5,049 nucleotides of DNA from an uncultured Methylococcaceae bacterium (GTDB lineage: Bacteria > Pseudomonadota > Gammaproteobacteria > Methylococcales > Methylomonadaceae). Position 1 is the first letter of the stretch; every line of letters starts with the position of its first letter. Made by a program: the position numbers and the translations under genes. The stretch covers positions 1 through 5,049 of the forward strand of contig CAJVYO010000136.1 in assembly GCA_913009515.1 (NCBI GenBank), written 5' to 3'. Positions 1-5,049 of this stretch are shown piece by piece. The notes below the pieces were generated by a model that worked only from the letters and a program-made list of their open reading frames with translations, did no database searches and was not told where the DNA came from.

Positions 1-335
1 CCCATCCACAAATCATGGGTTAAACACGGTTCATTATTATGGCAATTCGCTTTGCTTTCACAATTGGTTAAATCCACCTGCTCATCCACCGCCAAAATTA
101 CTTCTGAAATGGTAATCTCATCAGCAGGTTTACTTAATTTATAGCCACCACCTGGCCCTCTCACACCTGAAACCATGCCAGAACGACGTAAGCGTGAAAA
201 TAACTGCTCTAAATAAGATAATGAAATTGTCTGCCTTGTCGCAATATCCGTTAATGTCACCGGCTTAATATGACTATGATGGGCTAAATCTAACATAGCC
301 GTCACCGCATAACGTCCCTTTGTCGTTAATCTCAT
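1..335 (-). CDS. iscR: Fe-S cluster-sensing transcriptional regulator IscR (partial, C-terminus beyond left edge)
   Basis: Rrf2-family winged-helix regulator that carries a [2Fe-2S] cluster and controls the ISC iron-sulfur assembly genes. The visible part is 111 codons plus 2 bases, against about 160 residues for the family. It starts MRLTTKGRYAVTAML, nearly identical to E. coli IscR. The helix-turn-helix region spans about residues 28-50 (SLSYLEQLFSRLR), followed by the wing motif VRGPGGGY (58-65). Glu43, known in E. coli to tune recognition of type 1 versus type 2 sites, is present. The cluster ligands Cys92, Cys98, Cys104 and His107 are all present at E. coli spacing, so cluster sensing should be intact. 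The ATG at 335 is fixed by homology and by an AGGA ribosome site (343-346). The gene has its own promoter with an IscR-type operator. iscS and iscU are expected beyond the left edge but are not seen. Confidence 0.97.
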   Translation of the reverse strand, partial: MRLTTKGRYAVTAMLDLAHHSHIKPVTLTDIATRQTISLSYLEQLFSRLRRSGMVSGVRGPGGGYKLSKPADEITISEVILAVDEQVDLTNCESKANCHNNEPCLTHDLWM

Positions 336-342
336 TTTGGTA

Positions 343-346
343 TCCT
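343..346 (-). promoter_or_regulatory. Ribosome binding site of iscR
   Basis: AGGA on the minus strand, 7 nt before the iscR ATG. It supports the chosen start. Confidence 0.6.
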
Positions 347-377
347 AATTTTAATAAACATATAAACTTTAAAATTT

Positions 378-407
378 ATAATACACAAAACCTACTAAAA
401 TAGTCAA
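378..407 (-). promoter_or_regulatory. Sigma70-type promoter of iscR
   Basis: On the minus strand, TTGACT (402-407) is followed after 18 nt by TATTAT (378-383). Transcription would start near position 371, giving a leader of about 36 nt before the iscR ATG. The -35 lies within the IscR-type operator, so binding would compete directly with RNA polymerase. The promoter was read by eye; the start point is inferred. Confidence 0.7.
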
Positions 408-411
408 CTAT
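387..411 (-). promoter_or_regulatory. Type 1 IscR operator upstream of iscR
   Basis: The 25-nt minus-strand site begins ATAGTTGACT and continues with an A/T centre and AGT half-site. As I recall the E. coli type 1 consensus (ATASYYGACTRWWWYAGTCRRSTAT), about 22 of 25 positions agree; the mismatches are in the distal half. It covers the -35 element. In E. coli the [2Fe-2S] form of IscR represses its own operon through such sites, so the same negative feedback is inferred here. Confidence 0.75.
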
Positions 412-415
412 TATC

Positions 416-442
416 CTGCAAAAAAAATAAGTTATTCCTTAT
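416..442 (-). terminator. Weak possible terminator after cysE
   Basis: On the minus strand a 5-bp A/T-rich stem (ATAAG/CTTAT, 427-431 and 438-442) spans the cysE stop codon and leads straight into a run of eight T (420-427). The T-run is good but the stem is weak, so termination is probably partial at best, and some transcription from trmJ-cysE may read into iscR. Confidence 0.3.
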
Positions 443-1166
443 CCAGCTCACAACCTTTTAAATCAGGCAATTCTTCATATTTACATTCCATTCCTGCCGC
501 CTTCATTGCACATTTCATTTCTAACATTTGCTTATCCATGACTTGAATATGATCCAGCATATGATTAATCGCATAAGCCACCGGGTCGGGTGAATTTGCC
601 GTGGTGCCATAAGCATCAAAGCCCATTTTATCCGCAATTTTTTTACGTTCCGTCTTTCCTCCGACGGTATGAGCAGGAATACCCACCACAGTTGCATCAC
701 TTCCAACAGGCTTTAACACCACTGAATTAGAACCTACCCGAGCATTTTCACCAATTTCAATCGGTCCTAAAATTTTTGCACCCGCCCCTACGACTACACC
801 ATCACATAAAGTCGGATGACGTTTACCTTTATTCCAGCTAATCCCACCCAAGGTCACACCATGATATAAGGTGCAATCATCACCAATCACAGTGGTTTCG
901 CCAATCACTACCCCCATGCCATGATCAATAAAAAAGCGTTTACCTATCACCGCACCCGGATGAATTTCAATCCCTGTCACCCAGCGACTCAAATGAGCAA
1001 GCCAGCGTGCCATCAAAGTAAAGCCCTTCTTCCATAAAACATGACTTACTCTATGAGCCACAATCGCATGAAAACCTGGATACACCAATACTACTTCCCA
1101 AATCGAATGAGCAGCTGGGTCACGCTCAAACACACAGCCAATATCTTCTTTGATTAATTCAATCAT
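432..1166 (-). CDS. cysE: Serine O-acetyltransferase (short EpsC/NifP-like form)
   Basis: Transfers acetyl from acetyl-CoA to L-serine, giving O-acetylserine, the precursor for cysteine synthesis in the cytoplasm. The protein has 244 residues, shorter at the N-terminus than the 273-residue E. coli enzyme and matching the B. subtilis/Azotobacter type. A helical N-terminal region (1-60) precedes a left-handed beta-helix of hexapeptide repeats (about 65-165). Active-site matches to E. coli are D81-H82 (IDHGMG, for D157-H158) and H117 (KRHPT, for H193). E. coli Asp143 is replaced by Glu67 in GIEIHPGA, which is also the B. subtilis sequence and so normal for this subgroup. A charged tail (195-244) follows. 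The ATG overlaps the end of trmJ by 8 nt, so the two are probably translationally coupled. Lying between trmJ and iscR, it plausibly supplies cysteine for IscS-dependent Fe-S assembly. Confidence 0.96.
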   Translation of the reverse strand: MIELIKEDIGCVFERDPAAHSIWEVVLVYPGFHAIVAHRVSHVLWKKGFTLMARWLAHLSRWVTGIEIHPGAVIGKRFFIDHGMGVVIGETTVIGDDCTLYHGVTLGGISWNKGKRHPTLCDGVVVGAGAKILGPIEIGENARVGSNSVVLKPVGSDATVVGIPAHTVGGKTERKKIADKMGFDAYGTTANSPDPVAYAINHMLDHIQVMDKQMLEMKCAMKAAGMECKYEELPDLKGCELDKE

Positions 1167-1890
1167 TTGACTGAACAGCTTTACCCGTTGATTTTCTTAA
1201 AATCCCCCTGAGAATATCTAATTCTTTGGTATCTAAACTCGCCCGATGATATAAACGCCGTAAACGTCGCATGATAGAGGTTGATTTATTGGGATCAATA
1301 AAACCAATGGTATCGAGTGTTTGATATAAATGCTCAAAGAAAGATTCCATTTGTTTAGAACTCGCTAAAGGCGATTCTAATTCCTTTGGCTCTGCAACCT
1401 GTTGCTGCTGTGATGCCATCATTAATTCATAACACACCACTTGCACTGCCGCAGCAACATTTAACGAACTGTATTCCTTATTACAGGGAATGGTTAATAA
1501 ACTTTGGCAACAATCTAATTCATGGTTTTTTAAACCCGAATTTTCACGCCCAAATAAAATCGCTACTTTCTTATCTTGAGCCTCAACGGCTAAACGCTCT
1601 GCACAGTCACGTGGCGGCACTTCCGGCACTTCAATAGACCGTGAACGGGCACTGGCTCCAATCACCAACTGACAATCCGCTATCGCTTCCTCTAGCGTAT
1701 CGGTGACTACCGCCGCCGCTAAAATATCATCAGCACCCGAAGCCCTTGAGGTTGCTTCTGCACTCGGAAAAATTTTCGGTGACACAAGGTATAACTCACT
1801 CATGCACATATTTTTCATCGCACGCGCCACCGCGCCAATATTTCCCGGATGACTGGTTTCCACTAATACAATTCTAATATTTGACAGCAA
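1159..1890 (-). CDS. trmJ: tRNA (cytidine(32)/uridine(32)-2'-O)-methyltransferase TrmJ
   Basis: SPOUT-class methyltransferase that uses S-adenosylmethionine to methylate the ribose of nucleotide 32 in the anticodon loop of certain tRNAs. It has 243 residues, against 246 for E. coli TrmJ, and is collinear with it. The N-terminus MLSNIRIVLVETSHPGNIGAVARAM carries the family Asn17 and Arg23. ARSR (81-84), the LFGRENSGL loop (112-120) and NKEYSSLNVAAAVQV (137-151) form the trefoil-knot cofactor site. A linker with QQQQ (161-164) leads to the C-terminal helical dimer extension, which includes TGFI-like and LRRLYHRA segments (194-217). The start is TTG at 1890, supported by homology and by a purine-rich AGGATAGGA just upstream. 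It is the first gene of a trmJ-cysE unit and is divergent from suhB. Confidence 0.96.
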   Translation of the reverse strand: MLSNIRIVLVETSHPGNIGAVARAMKNMCMSELYLVSPKIFPSAEATSRASGADDILAAAVVTDTLEEAIADCQLVIGASARSRSIEVPEVPPRDCAERLAVEAQDKKVAILFGRENSGLKNHELDCCQSLLTIPCNKEYSSLNVAAAVQVVCYELMMASQQQQVAEPKELESPLASSKQMESFFEHLYQTLDTIGFIDPNKSTSIMRRLRRLYHRASLDTKELDILRGILRKSTGKAVQSND

Positions 1891-1910
1891 AATCCTATCC
1901 TATTTATAAA
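1881..1910 (+). promoter_or_regulatory. Sigma70-type promoter of suhB
   Basis: A consensus TTGACA (1881-1886) is followed after 18 nt by TATAAA (1905-1910). The start point would fall near 1917, giving a leader of about 60 nt that contains the boxA-like element. The -35 lies inside the first codons of the divergent trmJ. Position and orientation fit suhB well; no experiment backs the start point. Confidence 0.65.
1892..1900 (-). promoter_or_regulatory. Ribosome binding site of trmJ
   Basis: The minus strand reads AGGATAGGA immediately before ATT-TTG, offering two overlapping AGGA-type sites. The nearer one is close to the TTG start. This decides for TTG at 1890 over any internal codon and agrees with the conserved N-terminus. 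Confidence 0.55.
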
Positions 1911-1918
1911 AATTAATA

Positions 1919-1947
1919 ATTTTAGCAAAAATTTTGTTATCCTATAA
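1919..1947 (-). promoter_or_regulatory. Candidate extended -10 promoter of trmJ-cysE
   Basis: On the minus strand, TGC precedes TAAAAT (-10 at 1919-1924, TGC at 1925-1927), an extended -10 arrangement. The -35 position 17 nt upstream is poor (TTATAG, 1942-1947), which an extended -10 can offset. Transcription would start near 1912, about 22 nt before the TTG. The area is very A/T-rich, so chance matches are likely. Confidence 0.4.
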
Positions 1948-1958
1948 GGTTTTCTAAA

Positions 1959-1970
1959 CGCTCATTAACA
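1959..1970 (+). promoter_or_regulatory. boxA-like Nus-factor site in the suhB leader
   Basis: CGCTCATTAACA matches the rRNA-type boxA TGCTCTTTAACA at 10 of 12 positions and ends 9 nt before the suhB ATG. It sits where a ribosome binding site should be, and no Shine-Dalgarno is otherwise visible. In E. coli, suhB is reported to be repressed by the Nus complex, of which SuhB is a part, acting at a boxA in its own leader. The same feedback is inferred here from position and sequence. Confidence 0.6.
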
Positions 1971-1979
1971 TATTTAACT

Positions 1980-2780
1980 ATGCATCCAATGCTCAATATT
2001 GCTATCCGTGCAGCAAGAAGTGCCGGCGACATCATTCTTCGTGCCTCAGAACATGTCGATCACATCCAAATTGATAATAAAGAGCAGCATGATTTCGTCA
2101 CAGAAATTGACCGCCAAGCTGAACTCGACATTATTAAAATTCTGAAAACAGCCTACCCAGAACACGGTATTATCGCTGAAGAAAGTGGCGTTCATGAAGG
2201 CAATGATTACACTTGGATTATTGACCCATTAGATGGCACCACTAATTTTTTGCATGGTTTTCCCCATTATGCGGTTTCAATCGCCTTAAAACATAAAGAA
2301 CGTTTAGAAGTAGGCGTAGTTTATGACCCGATTAAAGATGAATTATTTTGTGGGGCTAGAGGTGATGGAGCAACCTTAAATGGTAAACGTATTCGCGTAA
2401 CCAAACAAAATAACTTAGCCGGGGCATTAATCGGCACAGGCTTCCCTTTCAAAGCTCAACAACAGCAATATCTCAATGCCTATTTAGATATGTTTAAAGC
2501 CGTCTGCATGAATACCTCTGGGATTCGTCGTACCGGTTCCGCAGCGATTGATTTAGCTTATTTAGCCGCTGGGCGTTTAGATGGTTTCTGGGAAGTGGAT
2601 TTAAAATCATGGGATATTGCCGCAGGCTTATTAATTGTTAAAGAAGCCGGTGGTGTCGTCACCGATTTAAGTTTTAATGATAATTATCTTGAATCAGGTA
2701 ATATTATTGTCGGTAACCCGAAATTACACACCTTACTTTATCAATTAATTCAACCTCATGTGACAGATAAGTTAAAATAA
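1980..2780 (+). CDS. suhB: Inositol-1-monophosphatase family protein / Nus-complex factor SuhB
   Basis: Mg2+-dependent phosphatase of the inositol monophosphatase family. In E. coli, SuhB also acts as a part of the Nus antitermination complex on rRNA transcription, the role thought to matter most. It has 266 residues, close to the 267 of E. coli SuhB. Metal-site motifs are intact: E67-E68 (AEESG), D82-P-L-D85-G-T-T (IDPLDGTTN) and W211-D212 (SWDIAAG). FRRTGSAA-like GIRRTGSAAIDLAY (181-194) and the C-terminal GNIIVGNP (240-247) are also conserved. The ATG at 1980 gives MHPMLNIAIRAAR, matching the E. coli N-terminus almost exactly, so it is preferred over the in-frame ATG at 1989. No Shine-Dalgarno is seen; a boxA-like site lies there instead. 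The gene is divergent from trmJ, as in E. coli and Pseudomonas. Confidence 0.96.
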   Translation: MHPMLNIAIRAARSAGDIILRASEHVDHIQIDNKEQHDFVTEIDRQAELDIIKILKTAYPEHGIIAEESGVHEGNDYTWIIDPLDGTTNFLHGFPHYAVSIALKHKERLEVGVVYDPIKDELFCGARGDGATLNGKRIRVTKQNNLAGALIGTGFPFKAQQQQYLNAYLDMFKAVCMNTSGIRRTGSAAIDLAYLAAGRLDGFWEVDLKSWDIAAGLLIVKEAGGVVTDLSFNDNYLESGNIIVGNPKLHTLLYQLIQPHVTDKLK

Positions 2781-2789
2781 CCCTATAAT
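2760..2789 (+). promoter_or_regulatory. Sigma70-type promoter of the desaturase gene
   Basis: GTGACA (2760-2765, five of six to consensus) is followed after 18 nt by a perfect TATAAT (2784-2789). The start point would be near 2796, leaving about 20 nt of leader that holds the ribosome site. The -35 lies inside the last codons of suhB. This suggests the desaturase is transcribed separately, in addition to any readthrough from suhB. Confidence 0.65.
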
Positions 2790-2802
2790 AAATACAACAA
2801 AC

Positions 2803-2808
2803 AGGAGG
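2803..2808 (+). promoter_or_regulatory. Strong ribosome binding site of the desaturase gene
   Basis: A full AGGAGG lies 7 nt before the TTG at 2816. It is the strongest such site in the window and decides for the TTG start; no in-frame ATG lies near it. Confidence 0.8.
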
Positions 2809-2815
2809 CACTATC

Positions 2816-3961
2816 TTGGCTCAATCAATTTACCACACTATAGATCGCAAACAATTTGCTAGCGATTTAGATGCCATTCGCAAAGAAGTTTTAGCGGATG
2901 TTAATCTTGATGATTTCAAACATCTAAAAAAAATTGAACGCTGGGGGCGTACGGCAACCGTTTTAGGCTATGGAACAGCTTGGATTATACCTAACCCCAT
3001 TTCAGCCTATCTTATTAGCCAAGGTAGTACCACGCGTTGGACCACCATCGCCCACCACGTTATGCATCGTGGCTATGATAAAGTAAAAGGTATTCCTGAA
3101 AAATATACCAGCAAAGGCTTTACCAAAGGCAACCGTCGATTTTTTGACTGGTTAGACTGGATGCTGCCTGAAGCATGGGATAAAGAGCATAATGATATGC
3201 ATCATTATAATTTAGGTGAAAAAGCCGATCCCGACCAAGTTGAATTTAATACCGAAACCTTTCGCAATATTAAAATGCCGCTGCCATTACGCTATCTATT
3301 CTTAGGTATTATGGCAATGACATGGAAATTCACCTATTACGCCCCCTCTACCTTAACGCAATTGCGTATTTTTAAGGCTGAAAAGGCAGGCGAAACCATG
3401 GCATATCCTGCTCGTGCTGACGAATGGAATCCCTTCAAACCTGAAGGCAAAGAATTATGGACAAAATGTTTACTACCTTATAGCCTGATTCGCTTTGTAC
3501 TGTTCCCACTCTTATTTATTCCTGTCGGTATTGTAGCGGGAATAGGTGGCTGTCTTGCAGCAACTAATGTATTGATTAATTCATTACTCGCTGAAGTATT
3601 TGCTAATTTACATACCTTTTTAATTATTGGTACCAATCATGTAGGTGATGATTTATATATTTTTGAAGAAAAATCGACCAATAAAGGTGAATTTTATCTA
3701 CGCCAAATTTTTGGTTCTACAAATTTCAAAACCGGCACCGATACCATTGATTTTTTACAGGGCTGGTTAAATTATCAAATTGAACATCATCTATGGCCTG
3801 ATATGCCTTTAAGTCGTTACCAAATAGCTCAACCTAAAGTGAAAGCACTCTGTGAACAATATGGTATTCCTTATTGCCAAGAATCCGTGTGGAAACGCTT
3901 AGGCAAAACATTACGCGTGATGACTGGTGAAGAGACTATGATGCGTCCTTCGGTTAATTAA
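2816..3961 (+). CDS. Membrane fatty acid desaturase-family protein, substrate unknown
   Basis: Integral-membrane di-iron desaturase/hydroxylase family protein of 381 residues, which would act on lipid acyl chains or a related substrate at the inner membrane. All three histidine boxes are visible: H80-x3-H84 (HHVMH), H125-x3-H129-H130 (HNDMHH) and Q321-x2-H324-H325 (QIEHH). Another His lies in GTNHVGDD (H275). Gln at the start of the third box is typical of front-end (delta-5/6-like) desaturases, but the family is broad and I do not infer regiospecificity. Hydrophobic stretches lie at about 49-69, 158-175, 217-246 and 249-272. There is no cytochrome b5 domain and no signal peptide. A soluble section rich in charged residues (183-216) separates the two hydrophobic halves. 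The TTG start is set by AGGAGG 7 nt upstream. It follows suhB by 35 nt, with its own promoter, and a hairpin follows it. Base composition resembles the neighbours, so recent transfer is not indicated. A hydroxylase or other oxidation is possible. Confidence 0.88.
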   Translation: MAQSIYHTIDRKQFASDLDAIRKEVLADVNLDDFKHLKKIERWGRTATVLGYGTAWIIPNPISAYLISQGSTTRWTTIAHHVMHRGYDKVKGIPEKYTSKGFTKGNRRFFDWLDWMLPEAWDKEHNDMHHYNLGEKADPDQVEFNTETFRNIKMPLPLRYLFLGIMAMTWKFTYYAPSTLTQLRIFKAEKAGETMAYPARADEWNPFKPEGKELWTKCLLPYSLIRFVLFPLLFIPVGIVAGIGGCLAATNVLINSLLAEVFANLHTFLIIGTNHVGDDLYIFEEKSTNKGEFYLRQIFGSTNFKTGTDTIDFLQGWLNYQIEHHLWPDMPLSRYQIAQPKVKALCEQYGIPYCQESVWKRLGKTLRVMTGEETMMRPSVN

Positions 3962-3974
3962 TAGTGATATTCCT

Positions 3975-3998
3975 AGCCTTTTCCCTTGGGAAAGGGCT
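3975..3998 (+). terminator. Hairpin terminator between the desaturase gene and alr
   Basis: AGCCTTTTCCC (3975-3985) can pair with GGGAAAGGGCT (3988-3998): eleven positions, with one T-G pair that forms G-U in plus-strand RNA, and a tight turn that would open to a 4-nt loop. Only a short TTT follows on the plus strand, and no T-run on the minus strand. In minus-strand RNA the same position becomes an A-C mismatch. It probably serves mainly the desaturase transcript and, less well, the convergent alr. Confidence 0.6.
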
Positions 3999-4005
3999 TT
4001 AAAAT

Positions 4006-5049
4006 TTATTGCTCATCGAGTATCTGCACAGCCACCCTTTGCGTAATCCCGCACAATAAAGTATAGCCAATGGTATTCGCGTAGCCAGCAATTTCCTCAA
4101 CAGGCAACCCAGCTCCCCATAACAATACCTTATCACCGATAACAATATCATTGTCTGCGATGTCCACCGTCAACATATCCATTGAAACCCGCCCTACTAA
4201 TGGATAACGCTGTCCATTTATTAATACCGGCGTATTTTCTCGTGTATGACGCGGATAACCATCACCATAACCCGCAGAAACCACTGCAATGCGCGTGGCT
4301 TTATTAGCCACCCAAGTACTACCGTAACCCACCGTATCGCCTTGTTTTAAAGACTTAATCGCAATCACGGTTGCTTGAAAATTCATAACCGGTTTTAGAT
4401 TAAGCTGTTGAGCGGATTGACTTAACATTGGTGAGGCACCATATAACATCGTGCCTGAACGTACCCACTGATAATGACTCGTTGGCCAAGCAATAATCCC
4501 TGCTGAATTAGCACAACTTTTTTCACCGGCAAAATCCCTGGTTAGCTGATGAAATAACTGTATTTGTTGCGTCGTTTTATTGTCGTCTAAATCATCGGCA
4601 TTTGAAAAATGTGTCATCACACTAATATCATGCTTCATAATCAGCAAACGCTGCAATGCAGGCTTAAACATATCCGCTGAAAAACCCAATCGATTCATGC
4701 CGGTATCGCATTTTAACCAAAGGTTTAAGCCTTTACGCTTATCATTTTCCAATAAACCTATTTGATGCTCTGCATGCACCACAATATTTAAATCATATTC
4801 GTACGCTAACGATAATTCAGTCGCCGTATTAACGCCTTGTAACACTAAAATAGCTGTTGATACCTGAGCATTTCTCAACTGAATGGCTTCCGTCATACAG
4901 GCAACGGCTAACATATCAACTGAGTTTTTTAATGCTTTCGCCACTAAAACGGCCCCATGCCCATAGGCATTGGCTTTAATGACCGCAATTAATTTACTTT
5001 CAGGCGCATAATCTCGAGCCTGCTCAACATTATGAGCTAATGCCTGTAA
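4006..5049 (-). CDS. alr: Alanine racemase (partial, N-terminus beyond right edge)
   Basis: PLP-dependent enzyme that interconverts L- and D-alanine, supplying D-alanine for peptidoglycan in the cytoplasm. The frame is open from the TAA at 4006 to the right edge: 347 codons, so only about 10 N-terminal residues are missing from a usual length near 360. The PLP lysine motif AVIKANAYGHG is at visible residues 22-32 (Lys25). LKCDTGMNRLG (112-122) holds the Lys that is often carbamylated and the Arg near PLP. The second catalytic base Tyr242 is in TVGYGSTW (239-246). GYGDGYPR (260-267) and GRVSMDM (286-292) complete the C-terminal domain. A GTG at 4944 could be taken as a start, but it lies after the PLP lysine and would remove the catalytic residue, so it is not the start. 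The gene is convergent with the desaturase. In many gammaproteobacteria dnaB lies upstream, which here would be beyond the edge. Confidence 0.96.
   Translation of the reverse strand, partial: LQALAHNVEQARDYAPESKLIAVIKANAYGHGAVLVAKALKNSVDMLAVACMTEAIQLRNAQVSTAILVLQGVNTATELSLAYEYDLNIVVHAEHQIGLLENDKRKGLNLWLKCDTGMNRLGFSADMFKPALQRLLIMKHDISVMTHFSNADDLDDNKTTQQIQLFHQLTRDFAGEKSCANSAGIIAWPTSHYQWVRSGTMLYGASPMLSQSAQQLNLKPVMNFQATVIAIKSLKQGDTVGYGSTWVANKATRIAVVSAGYGDGYPRHTRENTPVLINGQRYPLVGRVSMDMLTVDIADNDIVIGDKVLLWGAGLPVEEIAGYANTIGYTLLCGITQRVAVQILDEQ

Noticed and set aside
521..706. 61-codon minus-strand open frame
   Set aside because: It lies wholly inside cysE in another frame; the translation is rich in W/I/L without domain character, and cysE is unambiguous.
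1386..1637. 83-codon plus-strand open frame
   Set aside because: Antisense to trmJ, with no ribosome site or family resemblance; an open frame by chance.
1925..1937. GCAAAAATTTTGT as a boxB-like hairpin upstream of boxA
   Set aside because: Only one G-C pair and almost no loop; in such A/T-rich sequence the symmetry is expected by chance.
1943..1948. TATAAG as the -10 of suhB
   Set aside because: No acceptable -35 lies 16-18 nt upstream, whereas TTGACA-N18-TATAAA at 1881-1910 is far better and leaves room for the boxA-like site in the RNA.
2458..2469. Run of glutamine codons in suhB (and another in trmJ)
   Set aside because: Four residues each in variable loops, with mixed codons; too short to be a meaningful repeat.
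4580..4765. 61-codon plus-strand open frame
   Set aside because: Antisense to the conserved DTGMNRLG region of alr; no independent support.
4942..4944. GTG as the start of alr
   Set aside because: The frame stays open to the right edge and encodes the PLP lysine motif AVIKANAYGHG upstream of this codon, so the real start is outside the window.
1..5049. Mobile element, CRISPR, defence system or RNA gene
   Set aside because: No direct repeats, terminal inverted repeats, transposase or tRNA-like cloverleaf was seen; coding density is high and all genes belong to conserved housekeeping families or a common enzyme family.

Overview
The window looks like core chromosome of a moderately AT-rich gammaproteobacterium. 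Two things point there. The encoded proteins closely resemble E. coli/Pseudomonas IscR, TrmJ, SuhB and Alr in length and motifs. The order suhB | trmJ-cysE-iscR, with suhB divergent, is the arrangement known from Pseudomonas and Azotobacter relatives. The low GC suggests a lineage such as Methylococcales or Thiotrichales, but I cannot fix the genus from sequence alone. I see no sign of mobile DNA, CRISPR arrays, tRNA or rRNA.

Left part (minus strand, read right to left): trmJ (tRNA Cm32/Um32 methyltransferase) starts with TTG and overlaps cysE (serine acetyltransferase) by 8 nt. After a 97-nt gap comes iscR (Fe-S cluster-sensing repressor), which runs off the left edge; iscS-iscU and the rest of the ISC operon would be expected beyond it. 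The gap holds a sigma70-type promoter whose -35 lies inside a near-consensus type 1 IscR operator, so iscR is probably autoregulated as in E. coli. cysE supplies O-acetylserine for cysteine, the sulfur donor for IscS, so this block links cysteine supply to Fe-S assembly.

Middle (plus strand): suhB (inositol monophosphatase family / Nus-complex component) is divergent from trmJ. Its leader has a strong promoter starting inside the first codons of trmJ. Where a Shine-Dalgarno would be expected, it has instead a boxA-like sequence just before the ATG, which suggests conserved Nus-factor autoregulation. Next is a membrane fatty-acid desaturase-family protein of unknown substrate. It has its own good promoter overlapping the 3' end of suhB, a strong AGGAGG ribosome site and a TTG start.

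Right part: a hairpin separates the desaturase from the convergent alr (alanine racemase), which is on the minus strand and whose N-terminus is cut by the right edge. Every gene falls in a recognised family, and there is no gene-free stretch over 100 nt. The most interesting content is regulatory: the suhB boxA, the overlapping suhB/trmJ promoters and the IscR operator. The desaturase of unassigned substrate is the one gene whose specific role is open.
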